Source: Butyricimonas muris (lineage in GTDB: Bacteria > Bacteroidota > Bacteroidia > Bacteroidales > Marinifilaceae). Taken from it: a stretch of 64,000 nt of DNA. This document shows, piece after piece, positions 35,315 to 44,212 of this stretch. The stretch lies in assembly GCF_046365375.1 (NCBI RefSeq), contig NZ_JBKEIT010000005.1, positions 62,001 to 126,000 on the forward strand, written 5' to 3'. The translations under genes were made by a program, and so were the position numbers. Position 1 is the first letter of the stretch. Each line of letters opens with the position of its first letter. The notes under the pieces are model-generated. The model was not told where the DNA came from. It made no database searches and worked only from the letters and a program-made list of their open reading frames with translations.

Positions 35315-36487
35315 TCATTTATTTCTCATAATAATTTGTTCTATTAGAAAATGTCCCACTTCATCAATTTCATTAAAGTGAACAACTTTAGGCAAAATCA
35401 CCCCAAAAGCATTCTTCACCTTTTCCACTAAAACATCCGTGTATACCAAATTTCCATTAATAACATTTTCAATACCATCAAGAACTATTGATTCTCTATT
35501 AGCTTGCCTCATCCGGGACATCGAAAAAATACTTTCATCAAAATAAGAATCGACATTCTCCCCATCGATAATATAAGGATACCCTCCTATTTCCCCCTGT
35601 ACCCCCGGTGAATGTACTTTCATTTTCTTCTTTAAACGTATAGCTTCCAAGATCGTATAAATGATATCGAAATTGCTCGATGCATTCATCATATTTCTCT
35701 TCTGATCCACAGGCATCGCAATTGCACAGTGTTTAAAAATCTCCGATTGTTCGATCTCCACGTTATGACCTTGGTACTTAACATCCAATAAAATTTTTTG
35801 CCCTTCAGCCTGTCCCTCCTTACTGATCACAACATCATGAAAATGACTAACAGCCAAAGTAACATCTATATCATTCAAATTAGCAATTTCACATTGTTCT
35901 CCTACATAAAATTTAATCCGCGGAATCAAATGATTCAAATTACCACTACCGAAATCAGGATATAATTTACCGGCAGATTTTAACCAAGGAATCACAGCAT
36001 CAGAATATGAGGTATTAATAACAATTGCATGACTTCCGGCAAGCTCACATCCTTCCATAATATTACGGGCATAGCGTATTGAAAGTGGTGTCCAAATACC
36101 ATACGCTCTCAAAGTATGCCAAGATATACTACCATACTTTAAACCTGCATACACCCTACTACTGTTAACGATAATATCCGGCTGATAACGGGCTATTGTT
36201 TTTGTAATGGAATCTATATGGTCTAGATCACAAGCACCATCTACCGTGATTTTACTCCTTAGAGCCCCTCGAATCACAGCTGCCGTTCGCACTATATTAA
36301 CATCTTGAATTAATTTATCCAAATTTCTTCCAACCACAACAATTTCCATCTTTTCATCTTGTAATCCAACAAGATAGTCTAGCAAATATCCCCCAACACT
36401 TCCAAGTCCCATGATCATCACTTTCACAACACCATCAGCCTCCAGCTTTTGCCGTAACAGATTTAATTTATCATTTGTCGCTTTCAT
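35315..36487 (-). CDS. Rossmann-fold dehydrogenase-like protein of the phosphonate operon, unassigned
   Basis: 390 aa from the ATG at 36487; ATG at 36499 would add four residues and the longest frame starts at a TTG. N-terminal nucleotide-binding fold VKVMIMGLGSVGGYLLDYLV with acidic/basic end of strand 2 (VVVGRN), followed by PDIIVNSSRVYAG and HAIVINTSYSDAV. Looks like a saccharopine dehydrogenase-type or related NAD(P) oxidoreductase, but I do not recognise the exact family. C-terminal part has GEIGGYPYIIDGENVD. It overlaps the NTP transferase gene and ends the operon. In context it may act on phosphonoacetaldehyde or a product, as no transaminase is present; this is inference only. Confidence 0.75.
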   Translation of the reverse strand: MKATNDKLNLLRQKLEADGVVKVMIMGLGSVGGYLLDYLVGLQDEKMEIVVVGRNLDKLIQDVNIVRTAAVIRGALRSKITVDGACDLDHIDSITKTIARYQPDIIVNSSRVYAGLKYGSISWHTLRAYGIWTPLSIRYARNIMEGCELAGSHAIVINTSYSDAVIPWLKSAGKLYPDFGSGNLNHLIPRIKFYVGEQCEIANLNDIDVTLAVSHFHDVVISKEGQAEGQKILLDVKYQGHNVEIEQSEIFKHCAIAMPVDQKRNMMNASSNFDIIYTILEAIRLKKKMKVHSPGVQGEIGGYPYIIDGENVDSYFDESIFSMSRMRQANRESIVLDGIENVINGNLVYTDVLVEKVKNAFGVILPKVVHFNEIDEVGHFLIEQIIMRNK

Positions 36488-37241
36488 TCGAATTATCATT
36501 TTCAATTTTAGAATATATCTTTAAATAATCAGCCACAGTATTACAGTTTTCCCATTCCTCAATAACACAAACAGATATATCATGACACTTAATATTACCA
36601 TAATATCCTTGTATTATCTCCAAGTTTGTTCCTTGCACCTGTTGAGCAGTCAATTCCGAAACAACACCCTTCAATTTTGGAAAGTTCAAAAATTTCCAAA
36701 TCTGGGCAGAATTATAAACAGCTCTAAAAGCCACCGGAATATTCAACAACTTATGACTTACATCGTAAATATAACGCACAAGATAATCTTGATCTACATA
36801 TAAAACAACCGCTTTATCAGCCAAGATCAATTCCCTATTCACTGTTACAACATCTTTTTCAGACCTTAGCACGTTTTCAAAACTTTCAGAATCAAAAAAC
36901 AAATCCCCCTCCACGAAGATCACTTCATCCGCCCAACTAATAGCCTCAATACCTTTAATCAAACTATAGCTGGAGCCATACGTGTTATACTTATCATTAT
37001 AGACTAATTTTATCCGAGCCCTAAATCTCTGGCAAAATACATCAACATATTCTACTAATTTATCATACAGATATCCTCCAACAATAATATATTGATCTAC
37101 TCCATCAGCTTTCTGAAGAATTTGATATAATAAGCTATTTTCAGGTTTATCTTTATAATAAAGACATTTCAAGACCTCTTCTTCCGTATCCCGATTAAAG
37201 CGGGTAGCTGTACCTGCAACTGTAATGATTATGGCTTTCAT
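36471..37241 (-). CDS. NTP transferase-like protein of the phosphonate operon
   Basis: 256 aa, nucleotidyltransferase (MobA/LicC-like) fold. The opening MKAIIITVAGTATRFNRDTE replaces the usual AGxGTRL loop by AGTATRF, with the Arg kept. YNDKYNTYGSSYSLIKGIEA and DEVIFVEGDLFFDSESF (metal-binding VEGDL in the place of VxGD) follow. ATG at 37241 overlaps the previous stop (ATGA type). Family members charge choline phosphate or phosphonates with CTP, as LicC and PntC do. It may make CMP-phosphonate in this pathway; proposed from fold and context, not shown. Confidence 0.75.
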   Translation of the reverse strand: MKAIIITVAGTATRFNRDTEEEVLKCLYYKDKPENSLLYQILQKADGVDQYIIVGGYLYDKLVEYVDVFCQRFRARIKLVYNDKYNTYGSSYSLIKGIEAISWADEVIFVEGDLFFDSESFENVLRSEKDVVTVNRELILADKAVVLYVDQDYLVRYIYDVSHKLLNIPVAFRAVYNSAQIWKFLNFPKLKGVVSELTAQQVQGTNLEIIQGYYGNIKCHDISVCVIEEWENCNTVADYLKIYSKIENDNSNESDK

Positions 37242-38239
37242 TCCTTACATTCTTTACCTAAACACATATCCAAACCTTGCGAAAGTTTCACAATAGGCTC
37301 CCATCGGGCCCTTTGCCTAATTTTTTCAGTATTCAAAATCCTGCGTTCCGGATCTGAAGCCCGGTAACCTGAAAACAAAATAGCAGGTTCTTTAATCCCT
37401 AACTTAGATGCGATTAACTCTACCAATTCAACAATAGATATCTCCTCGTCTGTTGCCACATTATAAACAGAACCATCCAACGCCTCTATAGAACCCAACA
37501 ATGCAAGTATAGCCCGACAACTATCAATATTATGCAAGAAAGAACGTTTATTTTTCTTCGAATTTTCCAATAACTCAACTTCACCTTTGTTCTTCAAACT
37601 TGTTATAATATGAGGAATGATATGCTTGGGATACAACTCATGATCACTATAAACATTAGCAAACCGGATAGAGCATCCTTTAATCAGTCCCCTATCAACC
37701 GCATCTTTCATGAAAAACTCCGTCAACAACTTCCCTACAGCATAACTTGTACGTTGGCTATGTTCAGCCGTAGCCAATACTAAATAATCACTCTCTCTCA
37801 CCCCTCCGTTTTCGTTCCACGATTGCATCGAATATACCTCTGAGGTAGAGCAATTAATATAGGCTTTAGCTCCTATTTCTATTGCCTGATCCAAAAAATT
37901 CTTCATGCCAGTAACATTTGTCATAAAAGTATTTTCAACTTTATAAAAATGCTCGGTATGAACAACAGCAGCACAATTTATATAAAAAACATCACAACCA
38001 TCCTCTACTGCTTCAAGAGCAATTCGACCAACCATCTCCATCTGCTTCGCATCATTCAAATCGTATTGAAAGAATTCAAAATTCTCCCTACCGAGTAGAT
38101 CACGAACTGAATCAATAGAACTAGCAAAAAAATTGTCAAAACCCACTACTCGATTTTCCTCTTTTTTTACTAATTGACGAGCCAACTCATTTCCAGTCAT
38201 CCCCGTCACCCCACTTATTATATATGCATTCTTTTTCAT
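37238..38239 (-). CDS. NAD-dependent epimerase/dehydratase of the phosphonate operon
   Basis: 333 aa extended SDR. Opens IISGVTGMTGNELARQLVKK, with the TGxxGxxG loop as GVTGMTG, DNFFASSIDSVRDLL, NCAAVVHTEHFY, INCSTSEVYSM and the catalytic SYAVGKLLTEFF (YxxxK). Later parts (SIRFANVYSDHELYPKHIIP; KNKRSFLHNIDSCRAI) are as in nucleotide-sugar epimerases. The substrate could be a sugar nucleotide or the CMP-phosphonate route intermediate. It starts seven bases after the metallophosphoesterase stop and overlaps the NTP transferase. Confidence 0.85.
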   Translation of the reverse strand: MKKNAYIISGVTGMTGNELARQLVKKEENRVVGFDNFFASSIDSVRDLLGRENFEFFQYDLNDAKQMEMVGRIALEAVEDGCDVFYINCAAVVHTEHFYKVENTFMTNVTGMKNFLDQAIEIGAKAYINCSTSEVYSMQSWNENGGVRESDYLVLATAEHSQRTSYAVGKLLTEFFMKDAVDRGLIKGCSIRFANVYSDHELYPKHIIPHIITSLKNKGEVELLENSKKNKRSFLHNIDSCRAILALLGSIEALDGSVYNVATDEEISIVELVELIASKLGIKEPAILFSGYRASDPERRILNTEKIRQRARWEPIVKLSQGLDMCLGKECKE

Positions 38240-38245
38240 ATCTTA

Positions 38246-38992
38246 TCAAATACCGTTTAACAATCTGTTTTTATAAAACACATCTACCGCATCAGTATAT
38301 AAACTTTGTTCTAAAGCAATATCATATTCGACAGCATTATAGTGAAATGTATCAGTTCCCATATCCCAGTATAAATATTGAGCTTTGGGATTGTGATTCC
38401 TCGGTTGTCCAATCGATCCCGGATTCATAAACACAGTCCTTTTCTTTCCCCTAAACTCAATACATCCTCCAGCATAAAACATTTCTACATGAAGAGGGAA
38501 ATGAGTATGTCCTGACAATACATAATCATACTTCGAGTAACTTTCTTCTTTCATTGATTCTGAAGTCAATTTTCCCCAGTACACATCCCGCAACTCCCCA
38601 TGCAAACACAATACAGAACGACCATTTAATAATATTTCCGCGTATCCTTCGCCCTGCATTCGACTTTGAATATACTCGTAACTATCAGCTGTCAAAATAT
38701 CTTTCGTATACTTTAAAGCAACACGTCCCCGTTCACTCGAAAAACGAGAAAAATGTGTACTATCCATCAAAGCCTTTTCGTGATTACCGAATAAATTACA
38801 CATTACTTCGTATTCTTTTGACAAGGCTTTTATTTCCAGTATAACCTCATTAGGACGCATCCCGTAATTTATGATATCCCCTAAAAAAAATATTCCATCA
38901 GGTTTATACTTTTCTTTAAAATCCCGTATTACCGCCTTTAGTGCAGATAAATTCGCGTGTATATCCGATAATATAACAAACTTGCTACCCAT
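38246..38992 (-). CDS. Metallophosphoesterase (YfcE/MJ0936-like)
   Basis: 248 aa. Calcineurin-like metal motifs in order: FVILSDIHANLSALKAV (DxH), FFLGDIINYG (GDxx), LFGNHEKAL (GNHE), VLCLHGEL and VLSGHTHFPLHVEMF (GHTH). Length and motif spacing fit YfcE-type phosphodiesterases/phosphatases. ATG at 38992 overlaps the decarboxylase stop by 8 bp, indicating tight coupling. In this operon it could remove a phosphate from a phosphonate intermediate or cut a nucleotide-linked form. Function is inferred from context only. Confidence 0.85.
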   Translation of the reverse strand: MGSKFVILSDIHANLSALKAVIRDFKEKYKPDGIFFLGDIINYGMRPNEVILEIKALSKEYEVMCNLFGNHEKALMDSTHFSRFSSERGRVALKYTKDILTADSYEYIQSRMQGEGYAEILLNGRSVLCLHGELRDVYWGKLTSESMKEESYSKYDYVLSGHTHFPLHVEMFYAGGCIEFRGKKRTVFMNPGSIGQPRNHNPKAQYLYWDMGTDTFHYNAVEYDIALEQSLYTDAVDVFYKNRLLNGI

Positions 38993-40118
38993 TCTTAAGA
39001 AAATTCATAAAATCATGCTTATTCTCAACAGGAGAAGTTGCAGGACGCCCAAGATCTCCTCTCGAATCAATCCTCACTCGAATTTCCAGTAATACTGGCC
39101 CCTTAACTTCCCTTATATTCATCAATATTCTTTCAAGTTCATCTTTAGTTTTTGCCACAAACACATGTTTATACCCACAGGCTTTTGCCACAGCAGGAAT
39201 ATCCAGATAAAATGCCGCCGTCGGTTGTCCGCCGACAGACTCGTGTGCTCCATTATTAAATACGAAATGCCTGTAATTCATTGGTGCCAACTCGCCAATA
39301 TTACTAATCGCCCCCATATGCATAATAAAAGCCCCATCACCATCAAAACAAAAAACTTCCCGATCAGTCTTCTCGATAGCAATCCCCAATGCAATTGAAG
39401 ATGCATGCCCCATAGAACCAACAGTCAGAAAATCTCTCGCATGCCCTTGCCCTAACGCTGTCCTATATTCATATAATTCCCTCGACAACTTTCCCGTGGT
39501 AGACACAACAATATCCCGTTCCTTCAAGTGAGCAACAGTGATCTTCAAAGCCTCTTCCCGTGACAACGGATAATCATTTTCTACCTCTTTCTGCAATTTA
39601 TACTTACCGAATAATCCTTTACGGATAAGCAGAACATGAGAAATACTCTCGTTTTTAACCTGTACAATCGCATTTTGTATTTGTTGCAATGCCAGCTCTT
39701 CCCTTTCATCCAATATCGTATACGGAATCTGCATCGCCTCCAACAAAGCAATAGTAACCTCCCCCTGCTTTTTATGTTGAGGCTCATCTTTTATACCCGG
39801 TTCTCCGCGCCATCCTACCATAAACAACATTGGCAATTTATACACCTTTTCATCAACTAACGATAACAAAGGATTAATAGCATTCCCTAAACCGGAATTT
39901 TGCATATACACCAACGGAATTTTACCTGTTGCCAGATAATATCCGGCAGCAACCCCAACTGCAGCGCCTTCATTAGCTGCAATTAAATTTTTTTCTTCCG
40001 GGGTAAAATCTGTAATATACGCACAAATACTTTGCAGTAATGAATCCGGAACCCCGGTAAAGAAATCCACTCCTTGGGCAATAAAGGCGTCGTACACTTT
40101 TTTTACATCAACCATCAT
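38985..40118 (-). CDS. ppd: Phosphonopyruvate decarboxylase
   Basis: 377 aa from the ATG at 40118; the first ATG codons follow the PEP mutase stop by four bases. Thiamine-diphosphate enzyme, with FFTGVPDSLLQSICAYI at the N-terminus, AANEGAAVGVAAGYYLATGK (Glu that activates the cofactor), MQNSGLGNAINPL and the cofactor motif CFDGDGAFIMHMGAISNIGE ending in FNNGAHES. It makes phosphonoacetaldehyde from phosphonopyruvate and pulls the unfavourable PEP mutase reaction forward. The next step in most pathways is transamination by AepZ or reduction by PhpC; neither is visible nearby. Confidence 0.93.
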   Translation of the reverse strand: MMVDVKKVYDAFIAQGVDFFTGVPDSLLQSICAYITDFTPEEKNLIAANEGAAVGVAAGYYLATGKIPLVYMQNSGLGNAINPLLSLVDEKVYKLPMLFMVGWRGEPGIKDEPQHKKQGEVTIALLEAMQIPYTILDEREELALQQIQNAIVQVKNESISHVLLIRKGLFGKYKLQKEVENDYPLSREEALKITVAHLKERDIVVSTTGKLSRELYEYRTALGQGHARDFLTVGSMGHASSIALGIAIEKTDREVFCFDGDGAFIMHMGAISNIGELAPMNYRHFVFNNGAHESVGGQPTAAFYLDIPAVAKACGYKHVFVAKTKDELERILMNIREVKGPVLLEIRVRIDSRGDLGRPATSPVENKHDFMNFLKNG

Positions 40119-40122
40119 CAAT

Positions 40123-41424
40123 CTATTTTGTTCCCGGAATCAATTCTAATATTTGTTTTATTGGCATACAATAAGGATCTGCCTCCAGAGATCTTTCATT
40201 CTCAAGGATTATTCTTGCCACGTTGTACATTGCCGGATAAGAAGCCCTCAACATGTGATTGGCGTAAATCACGATATTTACTCCCCATTCGTTCAGTGCT
40301 GTTTCAGTAAACTGATTATACGTCGTGGGTACAACCACGATAGGAGTCACTTTATCTTTCTCTCGGAATTTTTGACAGAACGCCTTTATATCTTCTCCCG
40401 ACTTGTCTTTACTGTGAATCATCACACCATCAGCACCCGCCTCCACGTAAGCAAAAGCCCTTTCGAGGGCATCTTCTACTGGCTGTCCGCAAATCAAACT
40501 TTCAATTCGAGCGATAATCATAAATTCCTTTGTAACCTGCGCATTTTTTCCCGCACGCAACTTGTCACTAAACTCCTCGATTGTAGCTTGGTGCTGTTGA
40601 ACAGACGTTCCAAACAAAGAATTCTTCTTCAATCCAACTTTATCTTCTATAATAACAGCAGAAATACCATGACGTTCCAACGTCCTAACCGTAAACACAA
40701 AATGTTCTATTTTTCCACCCGTGTCTCCATCAAAAATAATCGGTTTCGTCGTGCACTCCAATATATTATTCAAATCCTGCAAACGAGTCGTAAGATCAAC
40801 AGCCTCGATATCCGGTTTACCTTTACTGGTAGAATCCGTCAAACTACTGGACCACATACCATCAAAAGCTTGTAATTTATCCCCTTTCTGTAAAGAAATA
40901 CTCTCGATAATTAAACCGGACAAACCACTATGTGCCTCTAGTATTCTCACGATCGGCTTTGCGGCAATCAATCGACGAAGAGTTTTCAGTCGGACATCCG
41001 GAGTTGTCCCGATAGCTTTAATGTCCTTATCCAAACCTGACGAATTAATTCCCTTTGTATAAGGAATCTCTATCACTTCGCCTCCAATTTCTTTCATCAC
41101 ACGAAAAACATCTTCCCTAATTTGTTTCAAAGGACCTCCGACCCAATCATCCCCATGAATAATATAATCAGGTTTATATTTCAACAAATTAGGGACATAA
41201 CTCCATTCTTCTTGCGGAACTACTCGACTAACCCCCTTAATATTAGCAACAACTTCCTCTCTTTGCTCATAGGACAAATGAGGCAAACGCTTATGTGAGG
41301 CTATAGCTTTATCGGTCAATAATCCGATCAAAACTTCTCCATACTTGGTAGCTTCCTTTATGATATTAATTAATCCCGGATGCATTATATCCGCCGTCAT
41401 GCCTAAATAAACAACCTTCTGCAT
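40123..41424 (-). CDS. pepM: PEP mutase fused to a cytidylyltransferase-like domain
   Basis: 433 aa. Residues 1-135: cytidylyltransferase-type Rossmann domain, VYLGMTADIMHPGLINIIKE, LLTDKAIASHKRLPHLS, YKPDYIIHGDDW and PYTKGINSSG. The nucleotide-binding motif is HPGL (15-18) instead of HxGH. Residues about 150-433: PEP mutase, with FDGMWSSSLTDS (187-198), FDGDTGG (231-237) and the diagnostic EDKVGLKKNS (260-269, EDK-x5-NS), which separates mutases from isocitrate lyase-like relatives. It converts PEP to phosphonopyruvate, forming a C-P bond. First gene of the leftward operon, with a candidate -7 box 95 bp upstream. Confidence 0.94.
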   Translation of the reverse strand: MQKVVYLGMTADIMHPGLINIIKEATKYGEVLIGLLTDKAIASHKRLPHLSYEQREEVVANIKGVSRVVPQEEWSYVPNLLKYKPDYIIHGDDWVGGPLKQIREDVFRVMKEIGGEVIEIPYTKGINSSGLDKDIKAIGTTPDVRLKTLRRLIAAKPIVRILEAHSGLSGLIIESISLQKGDKLQAFDGMWSSSLTDSTSKGKPDIEAVDLTTRLQDLNNILECTTKPIIFDGDTGGKIEHFVFTVRTLERHGISAVIIEDKVGLKKNSLFGTSVQQHQATIEEFSDKLRAGKNAQVTKEFMIIARIESLICGQPVEDALERAFAYVEAGADGVMIHSKDKSGEDIKAFCQKFREKDKVTPIVVVPTTYNQFTETALNEWGVNIVIYANHMLRASYPAMYNVARIILENERSLEADPYCMPIKQILELIPGTK

Positions 41425-41519
41425 ACTCTACTATTCTATATTCTAATTCCAAATTATTCTGAAAATCAACCTATATTTACTCAATGATATGAAAAAATTT
41501 ATGCCGTATAGAAACTCGT

Positions 41520-41527
41520 CAAAGATA
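41520..41527 (-). promoter_or_regulatory. Candidate -7 box for the phosphonate operon
   Basis: Minus strand TATCTTTG, 95 bp upstream of the pepM ATG; the -33 region has only a weak GTG at 19-21 bp. Confidence 0.5.
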
Positions 41528-41695
41528 CATAAAATAATACGATTCCCACTATATTTACTGTTCATAAATCAATCCCAGACCATTACACGTTGAATCAATT
41601 TATATAATACTGGATCAACCAATTTTAAAGAGCACCTTGAAATTGATAAAGATGATTTTCGGCACATGTAGAGTTTAATTTACAGCCTCAGGCAG

Positions 41696-41726
41696 TTGTG
41701 AGTTGAAAACAAATAATGTACTTTTG
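41696..41726 (+). promoter_or_regulatory. Promoter of the Wzz-Wzx-Wzy operon
   Basis: TTG (41696-41698), 20-bp spacer and TACTTTTG (41719-41726), a full match to the Bacteroidetes consensus. Transcription would start near 41733 and leave a leader of about 115 nt with a GAGGGT/ACCCTC hairpin before the ATG at 41848. Confidence 0.75.
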
Positions 41727-41847
41727 CGCGGAGAAAGAATAGAGAGGGTTGGTTTACCCTCCCATAATATAAATAATCACAGGTTAACGCAACTATTTCG
41801 CAAATGCAGCATCCTTAATAAGTTGGCTAACCTTTTAAAAATGTTTT

Positions 41848-42954
41848 ATGCAAGAATTTGATGTAACGGATTTGCTCCGATTGTTATGGAGAAAAAAGTC
41901 TTTTATTCTTAAGACTACGTTTATATGTTTGTGTTTGGGCGTGCTTGTTGTGTTATTGAGTTCAAAACAATATACTTCTATTTCCTCTTTTATACCCCAA
42001 AAACCGCAAACGGATTTAGACAAAAGTGCTTTGGATGCTTATTTACAAAGGGAGAGTCCAAGTATTTACGAGGCAAATGAAGTGCTAAACCCAGGATTAT
42101 ACCCACGAGTTGTAGAAAATGTGACCTTTCGTAAAAAGGTCATGTATATGCCCGTTTGGGAAGGAAAAGATGGGAAAAAAGTTAATTTAGTGGAATACTT
42201 GAGTTCTGATGAGTATCATCCTTTTCATTTTGGCCGTTGGCTAAAGAAATACACGATAGGATTACCCGCCACGATTCGAACGGCAAAAAAGGGAGGTTTT
42301 GAAAATGCTATGGAACGAGACACTTCATTGCTTATATTATCACCAAAAGAACAACGGGCAGCAGATGTATTGCAAAGAGGTGTGGTTTTATGGATTGGGG
42401 AGGACAATGCTTTGTTGCAAGTGACAACAGGAGACCCCGTAGTTGCGGCTCGTTTAGCCCAAAATGTACTGTCGTTGCTGAAAGAAGAAGTAACGAATTA
42501 CCGTTCTGCAAAAATTGAAGAACAATGGGTATTTTTAAAACGGCAAATAGGAGTAGTTATGCAGGAATTGAAAGCCAAACAACAGGAAATGGCAGAATTG
42601 CAGACGAAACAACATGTTCTTTCCACCGGAAATATTGATATACAGAAAGGCTGTCTATTAGCTGAATATCAACATCTTTACGGTAGTTATCAAGAGTTTA
42701 ATGGAAAATTGGAAAGATTAAAGTTAAAGACACAGGATAACACGCCGGTATTTACTATGTTAGAAGAAGTTTACGTACCTTATCAAGCATCAGCTCCAAG
42801 ACGGGGAATTATTTTAACCGCATTCGTGGCTCTCGGACTATTTTTAGGAATGGTATTGGTAATCACACTACCTTATATAGCAGAAGTGACTCGAAGTAAA
42901 TTTTTGATGCGTCATTTTTCGGTGAAAGGGGATCAAGTAAAAGATGTTGAATAA
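41848..42954 (+). CDS. Wzz-type chain-length determinant, copy 2
   Basis: 368 aa. Spans at about 19-38 (FILKTTFICLCLGVLVVLLS) and 325-347 (GIILTAFVALGLFLGMVLVI), a periplasmic region with coiled coil (QIGVVMQELKAKQQEMAELQ) and the VYVPYQASAPRRG proline-rich stretch before the last span. Same order of features as the Wzz at 29415 (both share PxxYPRVVENVTFRKK/PKILASIPFKKEL blocks), but not close. The 11-bp overlap with the flippase gene shows they are one operon. Regulates chain length of the Wzy polymer. Confidence 0.92.
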   Translation: MQEFDVTDLLRLLWRKKSFILKTTFICLCLGVLVVLLSSKQYTSISSFIPQKPQTDLDKSALDAYLQRESPSIYEANEVLNPGLYPRVVENVTFRKKVMYMPVWEGKDGKKVNLVEYLSSDEYHPFHFGRWLKKYTIGLPATIRTAKKGGFENAMERDTSLLILSPKEQRAADVLQRGVVLWIGEDNALLQVTTGDPVVAARLAQNVLSLLKEEVTNYRSAKIEEQWVFLKRQIGVVMQELKAKQQEMAELQTKQHVLSTGNIDIQKGCLLAEYQHLYGSYQEFNGKLERLKLKTQDNTPVFTMLEEVYVPYQASAPRRGIILTAFVALGLFLGMVLVITLPYIAEVTRSKFLMRHFSVKGDQVKDVE

Positions 42955-44212
42955 GCGACTGATAGGAAATCCGCTAGTTGAGAATTTTCTCTCGTTAGCC
43001 ATTTTGCAGGGGATAAATTATCTTTTGCCGTTGATCACGATACCTTATCTTTACAACCATCTGGGAGTGGAGCATTACGGGTTAGTAAATTTTGCTATTG
43101 CTTTTATGCAATACTTTCTGATCGTGACCGATTTCGGCTTCGGATTATCTGGGACTCGCTATATCGCAGAAAACAGAGATCAGAAAGAGGCGATCAATAC
43201 TTATGTGAATAGTGCAACTTTTTCCCGCATGGGGATTTGTATCATTTCTTTCGTCATCTTATTGATTTGTTTGTTTCTAATTCCTTCTCTAAGACAAGAA
43301 AAGATATTCTTCTTGTTATTTTTTGGGCAGGTAGTAGGAAATATTATGTCTCCCTACTGGTTCTTTCAAGGAATGGAGCAAATGAGATTTATCACGATAA
43401 TGACTGTCGTAACAAAAGTATTGAGCCTAACACCTTTATTCTTTGTGGTAAAAGATAGTGCTGATTATTTTTATATCCCGATTTGTTATAGTGTGGGGAG
43501 CATCGGGAGTGGAATCATTTGCCTTTATTTAATGAAAAAACGGTTTGGAGTAAACTTCTTTTTTCCAAAAATAAAAAATATTATGACCGTGACAAAAGAT
43601 AGTGCCAATTATTTTCTATCACGAATTTCTGTTTCGATGTTTACGAATACCAATACCTTTGTGTTAGGATTAGTTTTAGGTAACACCGCAGTTGGCTATT
43701 ACTCTTTGGCAGACAAGGTTTATCAAGCGTTAACAGGGATATACCAACCTTTAGTGTCTGCAATATTTCCTTATATGACGAAAAACAAAAGAGTAGCCCT
43801 TTTCAAGAAGATTTTTATTTGGTCGAATTTGGCTAATATTTGCTTGGTTATTATTGTTGCCTTATGTATATCGGATATTATGCATTTATTGTTTCAGAAC
43901 GTGGATGAATCTAGTGTGAACGTGATGTATATTTTTCTGCTTGCCTGCTTGGTAGCTTTGCCAAACACATTGCTGGGATATCCATTTTTGGCAGCATTGG
44001 GACATCCTAATTTTACAAACTATTCGCTAGTTGGAGTTTCATTGGTACATATTGTTATAATTGCTTGTTTGTGGGGTAGCGGATGGATTTCTATTTATAG
44101 CGTGGCTTGGGTCGTGGTGATGACAGAAACATTATTGTTATTAGTTCGGGCTTGGGGCGGACATAAATATCAGCTTTACGGACAGAGTATAATAAAAAAA
44201 GTAATAAAATGA
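42944..44212 (+). CDS. Wzx-type flippase
   Basis: 422 aa with about twelve membrane spans. Family features: LPLITIPYLYNHLGVEHYGL near the N-terminus and DFGFGLSGTRYIAENRDQKE after span 2, as in O-antigen and teichoic-acid flippases (PF01943 type). It moves undecaprenyl-linked repeat units to the periplasm for Wzy. Overlaps Wzz upstream by 11 bp and the CDP-alcohol phosphotransferase downstream by 4 bp. Confidence 0.93.
   Translation: MLNKRLIGNPLVENFLSLAILQGINYLLPLITIPYLYNHLGVEHYGLVNFAIAFMQYFLIVTDFGFGLSGTRYIAENRDQKEAINTYVNSATFSRMGICIISFVILLICLFLIPSLRQEKIFFLLFFGQVVGNIMSPYWFFQGMEQMRFITIMTVVTKVLSLTPLFFVVKDSADYFYIPICYSVGSIGSGIICLYLMKKRFGVNFFFPKIKNIMTVTKDSANYFLSRISVSMFTNTNTFVLGLVLGNTAVGYYSLADKVYQALTGIYQPLVSAIFPYMTKNKRVALFKKIFIWSNLANICLVIIVALCISDIMHLLFQNVDESSVNVMYIFLLACLVALPNTLLGYPFLAALGHPNFTNYSLVGVSLVHIVIIACLWGSGWISIYSVAWVVVMTETLLLLVRAWGGHKYQLYGQSIIKKVIK

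Larger units (their letters stand above)
41425..41847. other. Divergent control region between phosphonate and Wzy operons
   Basis: 423 bp. Leftward candidate -7 box at 41520-41527; rightward promoter at 41696-41726 with about 115 nt of leader holding the hairpin GAGGGT/ACCCTC (41744-41762). No ORF of note. The middle (about 41530-41690) shows nothing I can name. Confidence 0.6.

Noticed and set aside
41743..41762. Terminator or riboswitch in the Wzz leader
   Set aside because: The GAGGGT/ACCCTC stem is short, lacks a T-run, and no known riboswitch pattern is visible; mentioned only as a leader hairpin.
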